From: Nocardia asteroides
Lineage (GTDB): Bacteria > Actinomycetota > Actinomycetes > Mycobacteriales > Mycobacteriaceae
Direction: 5' to 3'
Assembly: GCA_019930625.1 (NCBI GenBank)
Contig: CP082844.1
Coordinates: forward strand, 5,828,001 to 5,892,000
Length of the DNA stretch: 64,000 nucleotides
Shown here: positions 56,712 to 64,000 of the stretch, one piece after another
Position numbering within the stretch: position 1 is the stretch's first letter
Layout of the letters: each line of letters starts with the position of its first letter
Notes under the pieces: generated by a model
What the model saw: the letters and a program-made list of their open reading frames with translations, nothing else
Databases searched by the model: none
What the model was told of the DNA's origin: nothing
Program-made: the position numbers and the translations under genes

Positions 56712-59018
56712 TCAGCGAGCACCGTCATCCGAGGAGAGCGCCTGCTCGAGTAGCACTCGCCGTTCGGCGGCGGCGATCGCGCGACGGGCCGCCGGCACGG
56801 CGTCCGGCGTCACCGAGATCGATGTGATGCCCATCCGGACAAGGTATTCGGCGAATTCGGGCCGCGTCGAGGGCGCCTGTCCGCACAGCGAAGACGTGAT
56901 CCGTAGCCGTCGCGCCGTCGCCACGATTTTCCCGATCGCGTCGAGCACTGCCGGATCGGACTCGTCGAACAGTTCAGCGCACGTAGTGGAGTCGCGGTCG
57001 ACGCCGAGCATCAGCTGGGTGAGATCGTTGCTGCCGATGGAGACGCCGTCGATGCCGAGTCCCACGTATTCGGGCAGCCAGTGCACCACCGAGGGGACCT
57101 CCGCCATCACCCAGCGATGCAGTCCACGCTGGCTGCCGAGCGGGCTCATCTCGACCAGGTCCAGGCAGGCTTCCAGCTCCCACCGGGTGCGAACGAACGG
57201 AATCATCAAGTGCAGGTTCTGGGTTCGCTCTCGGACCAGAGCCAAAGCTTCGAGCTCCAGGGCGAATACCTCGGGTTCGCGGATGTAGCGGTAGCAGCCG
57301 CGGTAACCGATCATCGGATTGCGTTCATCCGGTTCGTACCGTGTACCGCCGGTGAGGTCACGAAATTCGTTGCTGCGCAGATCGGTCGCCCGGTAGATGA
57401 CCGGCCGCGGGGCAAACGCCGTCGCGATTCGCTGCAGAGACTGGGACAGTCGCTCGATGAAGACGTCCTGCTCGCCGCGGGCGATCAGGTCCCTGGGATG
57501 GCGTCCCTCGAGCGCCTGCGTGATCAGCGTCTCCGCTCGCAGCAATCCGACTCCGTCGACCTCGGTAGCCGCGACACGTTCGGCGGCCTCCGGGAGCGCA
57601 AGGTTGACATAGATGCGCGTCGCGGTCGATTCCACAGCGGCGATCGGCGCCGTCGGACGAGGTTCGGCCCGCGCCGGTCCCGATCGCCCGGCCTGGATCT
57701 GGCCGGCGGATCCGTCGACCGTAACGACCGCGCCCTCGGTGAGGGTCGTGGTCGCCGTGCGAGTGCCGACCACGCACGGCACACCGAGCTCGCGCGCGAC
57801 GATCGCGGCATGACAAGTCATCCCGCCACTGTCGGTGACCAGGGCCGAAGCTCGCGAGATGGTAGGCAACCAGTCGGGGTTGGTCATGGCCGCGACGAGC
57901 ACTTCGCCGGCGCGCAGTGCCGAGCCCTCCGCCGGTGAACGCAAGATGCGCACGGTGCCGCTGGCCCGGCCCGGGGCGGCCGCGAGACCTCGCAGCAGTA
58001 CCTGGGCCTGGGCAGGCTCGCGTATCGGAGGTTTTGCAGTGGTCTGCCCGGCGAGCGTGGTGATGGGCCGGGCCTGCACCAGCCATAACTGGTGGTCGTC
58101 GAATGCCCATTCGACGTCTTGCGGTCGGCCGCCGTGCAGCTGCTGGACCTGCAAAGCCGTCCGGGCCACCGACACCGCCTCGTCCTCGCTGAGTACCTGA
58201 GCGGCCGCCTCGTCGTCGCTCAACTCGATTCGCTGGTCGCCGTCGGGCCCGGACACGATGGCGAAGCTTTGATGGCCCGCACGCGCGGCGATCAGCGTGG
58301 GCCCCTTGGCGTCGAGCATGTAGGTATCGGGTTCGGTGGCTCCGGAAACAACGACCTCGCCTTGGCCACGAGCCGCCTCGACGACCACACGATCCCTGCG
58401 GCCGGTAGCCGGATCGGCGGTGAATGCCACGCCCGCCCTGCGGGCCGCCACCATGCGCTGCACCACTACCGCGATGTCGGGGCGTTCGTACATTTCGCGG
58501 CGGGCGCGATAGGTGAGTACCCGGGGCGTGAACAGCGATGCCCAGCAGTCGACGATGGCATCCATCAATCGGTCATCGCCGCGGATGTTGGTCCGCGACA
58601 GATTCATTCCCGCGAAGGATGCGGTCGCGCTGTCCTCGCCGATCGCCGACGAGCGCACCGCGACCGGAACCGAATCGCCCAGCCGGTGGTAGGCGGCCAG
58701 CACGGCGTCGTGCACTCCTGCCGCCATCGGTGTCTGGTGCACGAGCTTTCGCATACGGATGCACAGCTCGTCCAGTCGCGGTTCGTCCGAGTTAGCGCCC
58801 GCGGACGCGGCCTGAAGCGCCTCGGCATGCAGTGTGTCGAGTTCGGCGCCGTGCGGGCCGTGGATGATCACTTCCTCGTAACATGATTTGAGAATCGCGT
58901 ACCCGGGTGGCACAGGCAGGTGCGCCGCCACCAGCTCACCGAGATTCGCCCCCTTGCCTCCGGCACGGTCGGCATCGGCCAGCCGCAGGTCACCGAGGTC
59001 GGCCACGTAATCGCCCAT
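56712..59018 (-). CDS. PEP synthase / pyruvate phosphotransferase-type enzyme
   Basis: A 768-residue three-domain enzyme that interconverts pyruvate and PEP through phospho-His. The N-terminal ATP-grasp domain has [20 protein letters not shown] and [20 protein letters not shown]. The swivelling domain carries the active His403 in [20 protein letters not shown]. The C-terminal PEP-binding barrel has [38 protein letters not shown] and the catalytic Cys in SSLCGQAP. It is closer to PpsA (ATP to AMP) than to PPDK in overall form. A DosR-like box lies 71-90 bp upstream, suggesting hypoxic induction to support gluconeogenesis or pyruvate balance. Confidence 0.93.
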   Translation of the reverse strand: MGDYVADLGDLRLADADRAGGKGANLGELVAAHLPVPPGYAILKSCYEEVIIHGPHGAELDTLHAEALQAASAGANSDEPRLDELCIRMRKLVHQTPMAAGVHDAVLAAYHRLGDSVPVAVRSSAIGEDSATASFAGMNLSRTNIRGDDRLMDAIVDCWASLFTPRVLTYRARREMYERPDIAVVVQRMVAARRAGVAFTADPATGRRDRVVVEAARGQGEVVVSGATEPDTYMLDAKGPTLIAARAGHQSFAIVSGPDGDQRIELSDDEAAAQVLSEDEAVSVARTALQVQQLHGGRPQDVEWAFDDHQLWLVQARPITTLAGQTTAKPPIREPAQAQVLLRGLAAAPGRASGTVRILRSPAEGSALRAGEVLVAAMTNPDWLPTISRASALVTDSGGMTCHAAIVARELGVPCVVGTRTATTTLTEGAVVTVDGSAGQIQAGRSGPARAEPRPTAPIAAVESTATRIYVNLALPEAAERVAATEVDGVGLLRAETLITQALEGRHPRDLIARGEQDVFIERLSQSLQRIATAFAPRPVIYRATDLRSNEFRDLTGGTRYEPDERNPMIGYRGCYRYIREPEVFALELEALALVRERTQNLHLMIPFVRTRWELEACLDLVEMSPLGSQRGLHRWVMAEVPSVVHWLPEYVGLGIDGVSIGSNDLTQLMLGVDRDSTTCAELFDESDPAVLDAIGKIVATARRLRITSSLCGQAPSTRPEFAEYLVRMGITSISVTPDAVPAARRAIAAAERRVLLEQALSSDDGAR

Positions 59019-59088
59019 AACGGCTCCGATCGGTCGTACTTCGAACGTCGCGTCTGTTGTCAGCCTCGCTCAGTACCGCCGGCATTCA

Positions 59089-59108
59089 CCACGGCCGAAG
59101 GTCCCCTG
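59089..59108. promoter_or_regulatory. DosR-like box upstream of PEP synthase gene
   Basis: The right half GTCCCC is strong and the left half (GGCC) partial: CCACGGCCGAAGGTCCCCTG. It lies 71-90 bp before the start at 59018. A further half-site GTTCGTCCCG follows immediately. Confidence 0.45.
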
Positions 59109-59276
59109 GTTCGTCCCGTTGGGCCCTGCCCGCGAACCCGGTCAGCGGTTCCCGCCTGGGAGCGGAAGGCCCCGCTGCTCGGTGGCACGTCCATCGGCGA
59201 TGGCGCGCAGCCAATCGCATGCGGTGGGGGCTGCCGGCGCGACGGGGTCGCGGTGATGGCTCATTGTGTGCGCCTC

Positions 59277-59831
59277 TCACGGCTGGACCGTGGTGGAGCG
59301 GGCTGGTGGCAGCCGCAGACTTCGGGCGATGGTGTCCGCCCACGAACGGACCGCTGCCCAGTCACGCAGGTCCCCGTAGCGTCCTTTGCCCAATAGCCGG
59401 TAAAGGAGTCGAGTCCGCAGTGAAATGCCGTCACTGTCGTACCGTCCGGCGAACGCCCGGTAGTCGTGCGCCTGGATCGAATCGCGCAGAGCGGCGATTT
59501 TCCTCGGGACGATCCGGCCGAGGCGGCGGCCGATCGGGCCGCGCAGTGCCGGGGCGAGCCCCACGCTGAAGAGCCATACGTCCCGTTGCGCCAATTCGTC
59601 GTGGTGGGCGTGCACGTAGTCGGCGGCGGAAGGCAGGAACTTCATGTTGTGTACTGCGCTGCCCAGCACGAGGGTGTCGAATCGGGACAGATCGGGCGCG
59701 TGGTCGATATCGGCCAGTTCGACGATCGTGTCGCGACCCGACAGCTCGGTGCTGATGAATTCGGCGATGTCACGGGTCGATCCCTGTTCGGTCGCGTAGA
59801 CGACCGCGATGCGGTGTTTGTCCTGGTCCAT
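59277..59831 (-). CDS. Flavodoxin-domain protein (HemG-like)
   Basis: A 184-residue flavodoxin-fold protein. IAVVYATEQGSTRDIAEFIS supplies the FMN phosphate loop (TEQGST), and FDTLVLGSAVHNMKFLPSA and DVWLFSVGLAP the flavin-side loops. The C-terminal part (LRDSIQAHDYRAFAGRYDSD, YGDLRDWAAVRSWADTIARS) resembles menaquinone-dependent protoporphyrinogen oxidase HemG, but the Arg-rich middle (RRLGRIVPRKIAAL) differs. It is an electron-transfer or oxidase protein of uncertain substrate. ATG 59831 has GAGG upstream. A good DosR-like box lies 56-75 bp upstream. Confidence 0.88.
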   Translation of the reverse strand: MDQDKHRIAVVYATEQGSTRDIAEFISTELSGRDTIVELADIDHAPDLSRFDTLVLGSAVHNMKFLPSAADYVHAHHDELAQRDVWLFSVGLAPALRGPIGRRLGRIVPRKIAALRDSIQAHDYRAFAGRYDSDGISLRTRLLYRLLGKGRYGDLRDWAAVRSWADTIARSLRLPPARSTTVQP

Positions 59832-59886
59832 GTCGAAAAGCCTCCTCGTGTAGTTCCGGCTCGGTGAGAGGCCTCGTGCCCGGGCC

Positions 59887-59906
59887 GTGGGGACCATGGT
59901 CACAGC
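59887..59906. promoter_or_regulatory. DosR-like box upstream of flavodoxin gene
   Basis: GTGGGGACCATGGTCACAGC matches the consensus in TSGGGAC, the central AT, GTC and the following C. It lies 56-75 bp before ATG 59831, the same spacing as at devR and the GyrI-like gene. Confidence 0.6.
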
Positions 59907-59970
59907 GATTGGCGGCAGTCCCGTGCCGAGCCGGGCCGGAAGAATGCGGACCCCTCGTGCAGGCGAATGC

Positions 59971-62705
<2,735 letters not shown>

Positions 62706-62709
<4 letters not shown>

Positions 62710-63590
62710 GTGGATGCCGGCGCCGCGTCTCGGAGGCTGTCCAAGGCGCCCAGGAGCCGCCGCCGTACGTCACCGGCGACCGGGGGTAGCTCCCATCCCG
62801 CGGTGACGGGAGCCAGCACATCGGGATCGATGGCCTCGACCACGGTGCCGTCGTCGAGCGAGCGCACCACCACACGGCACGAGGTCACCAGGCCGGACTG
62901 CCGGTCGGCGGTCAGCGCGCGGAAGGTCAGCCGAGGATCGCAAACGTCCAGAACCAGGTAGTTCTCGATGCGCTCGCCGATCGTCTCGCGCAGTGTTGCC
63001 TGCATGTCCACTTCGGCGGTCACGATGAGCCCGTGGCGCTGCAGCGCCTCCCTGGTGCGTTCGACGGCGATGTCGAACGGCGCGTCGAGGTTGGCCTCGA
63101 TGGTCGTGGCAGGAGCGACCGGCAATCGGATCTCGGTCAGCAGTCGCCGAGCATCCGAGACCTCGTCCGGGCCGATCAGATACGCCTCGGTTGGTGGACC
63201 GATCGGCTGATAATTCGCGTCGCGCAACCACTGTCGTAGCGCCTGATAGGCCGCGCCGAGGTCGCGGTAGCTGCCACGATGGCAGGTGCGGGCGACCAGG
63301 GTGCCGGGCAGGAGGATCACCTGGGCGCCGGAGCTTGGCCCGAGGGTGGGCGCAGGTTCCACCGGGACGCCGAATTCCACCGCGATCGCCTCGTCGATAG
63401 GCAGATCCTGGGAGAACGTGATCGTCGGCGCGCCGCTGGCAGTCAATCCCGCACTCTGCACGATCCGGGTCACCTCCCGCATTCCCTCGGCGATGTCCGC
63501 GCCGAGCAGATTCGGGTTCGGACGGATCTCGCGGGGCACCCGCAGCACTACCTCCGGTGCCGACTCGATCAGGGCCACCTGGTATTCCAT
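62706..63590 (-). CDS. GyrI-like effector-binding / DUF302 fusion protein
   Basis: A 294-residue soluble protein with two domains. Residues ~1-160 resemble the GyrI/AraC effector-binding fold: [77 protein letters not shown]. Residues ~185-280 match DUF302: [60 protein letters not shown]. There is no DNA-binding domain, so it is not a classical regulator. It is the first gene of the operon with ctpF (GTGA overlap) and carries a DosR-like box 58-77 bp upstream. It might sense a ligand for the pump; that is inference. Confidence 0.85.
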
Positions 63591-63647
63591 CGCAGCCTCC
63601 TCGGTTCGCGTCATGCGATGAGCGTCCCTCCGCCAGGCTTCCGCCGC

Positions 63648-63667
63648 ACAGGGGCGAAAGTCCCGCT
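63648..63667. promoter_or_regulatory. DosR-like box upstream of GyrI/DUF302-ctpF operon
   Basis: ACAGGGGCGAAAGTCCCGCT has GGGGC and AAAGTCCC arranged as in the DosR consensus, missing mainly the left A. It is 58-77 bp before ATG 63590 and 116-135 bp before the divergent acetyl-CoA synthetase start at 63783, so it might serve both. Confidence 0.6.
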
Positions 63668-63782
63668 CTGGGGGTCCTACCGCCATCGGACGCCGGAAAC
63701 GACGGAGGTCACCACCAGGGAAGGTCTTTACGCCCTGCCGGAGAAGTGCACACCCATCGTTGACTGGATCACGGAGGCCGAA

Positions 63783-64000
63783 ATGAAGACTGTGAGCCAC
63801 GACGCATCCAAGTACGAGCCGACGCATTGGAAGCCGATCGAGAAGTCTCCGATCGAACGGGTCGACGCGAATCTGAACGATTATCGGATGTCCTACCGAG
63901 TATTCGACTGGGCGGCGGCGCAATCAGATTTGGCGGGACTACCAGGTGGGGGAGTGAACATTGCCTACGAGGCGGTAGACCGTCACCTGGGCACGTCCCT
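63783..64000 (+). CDS. Acetyl-CoA synthetase, N-terminal part (runs off window)
   Basis: The first ~72 codons (MKTVSHDASKYEPTHWKPIE, DANLNDYRMSYRVFDWAAAQ, GGGVNIAYEAVDRHL) match the N-terminal cap of AMP-forming acetate/propionate-CoA ligases, where NIAYEAVDRH is typical. The gene continues beyond the window, so the catalytic motifs are not visible. It would convert acetate to acetyl-CoA. It is divergent from the GyrI/DUF302-ctpF operon with a shared promoter carrying a DosR-like box. Confidence 0.8.
   Translation, partial: MKTVSHDASKYEPTHWKPIEKSPIERVDANLNDYRMSYRVFDWAAAQSDLAGLPGGGVNIAYEAVDRHLGTS

Overview
The window is high-GC DNA with actinobacterial gene content. A DevR/DevS (DosR/DosS-type) hypoxia system, an Rv0571c-like phosphoribosyltransferase, a DUF1918 protein, an Acg-like nitroreductase, tandem universal stress proteins (USPs), a CtpF-like pump and an Rv1733c-like fragment together point to Mycobacteriales. 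A Nocardia or close relative is my best guess; this is inference from gene content, not a species identification.

Region 1 (about 1-29 kb) is an accessory zone in decay. It holds a truncated mannitol PTS gene and a frameshifted DeoR regulator, a serine-recombinase tail, two pieces of a Tn3-type transposase separated by unrelated genes, an IS21-like scrap, a complete IS630-type element and a complete IS701-type element with a passenger gene. Fragments of a lipase, a GIY-YIG-like protein, an alpha/beta hydrolase, an Rv1733c-like protein and an ABC permease are also present. Intact genes between them include a TetR/hydrolase pair, a methyltransferase, an ArsR-SRPBCC-DHFR operon with an operator over its start codon, a dehalogenase-like protein lacking its catalytic His, HxlR, an ABC exporter, a USP, NhaA and TerD. 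A repeat with a 19-bp core occurs five times between 15.1 and 38.6 kb, always between genes.

Region 2 (about 29-42 kb) is a potassium and ion block. It contains kdpED on the minus strand, a divergent kdpFABC operon led by a 27-codon ORF, a TTGYGD potassium channel with an RCK domain, a DUF389 membrane protein and an orphan P-type ATPase C-terminus. Helically phased TTGACG repeats occur at the kdp divergent promoter and again at 29.4 kb.

Region 3 (about 42-64 kb) looks like a dormancy regulon island. It holds three intact USPs, one broken USP, a GerW-like protein, DUF1918, a long-chain acyl-CoA ligase, a phosphoribosyltransferase with a decayed hydrolase partner, devS, devR, a short-chain dehydrogenase, an Acg-like nitroreductase, a PEP synthase-type phosphotransferase, a flavodoxin, a GyrI-like/DUF302 protein coupled to a CtpF-type ATPase, and the start of an acetyl-CoA synthetase gene. 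Near-palindromic DosR-like boxes lie about 55-90 bp upstream of five of these genes and in the fadD/phosphoribosyltransferase divergent promoter. The simplest reading is a DevR-controlled set for redox balance, gluconeogenic or acetate metabolism and cation homeostasis under hypoxia.
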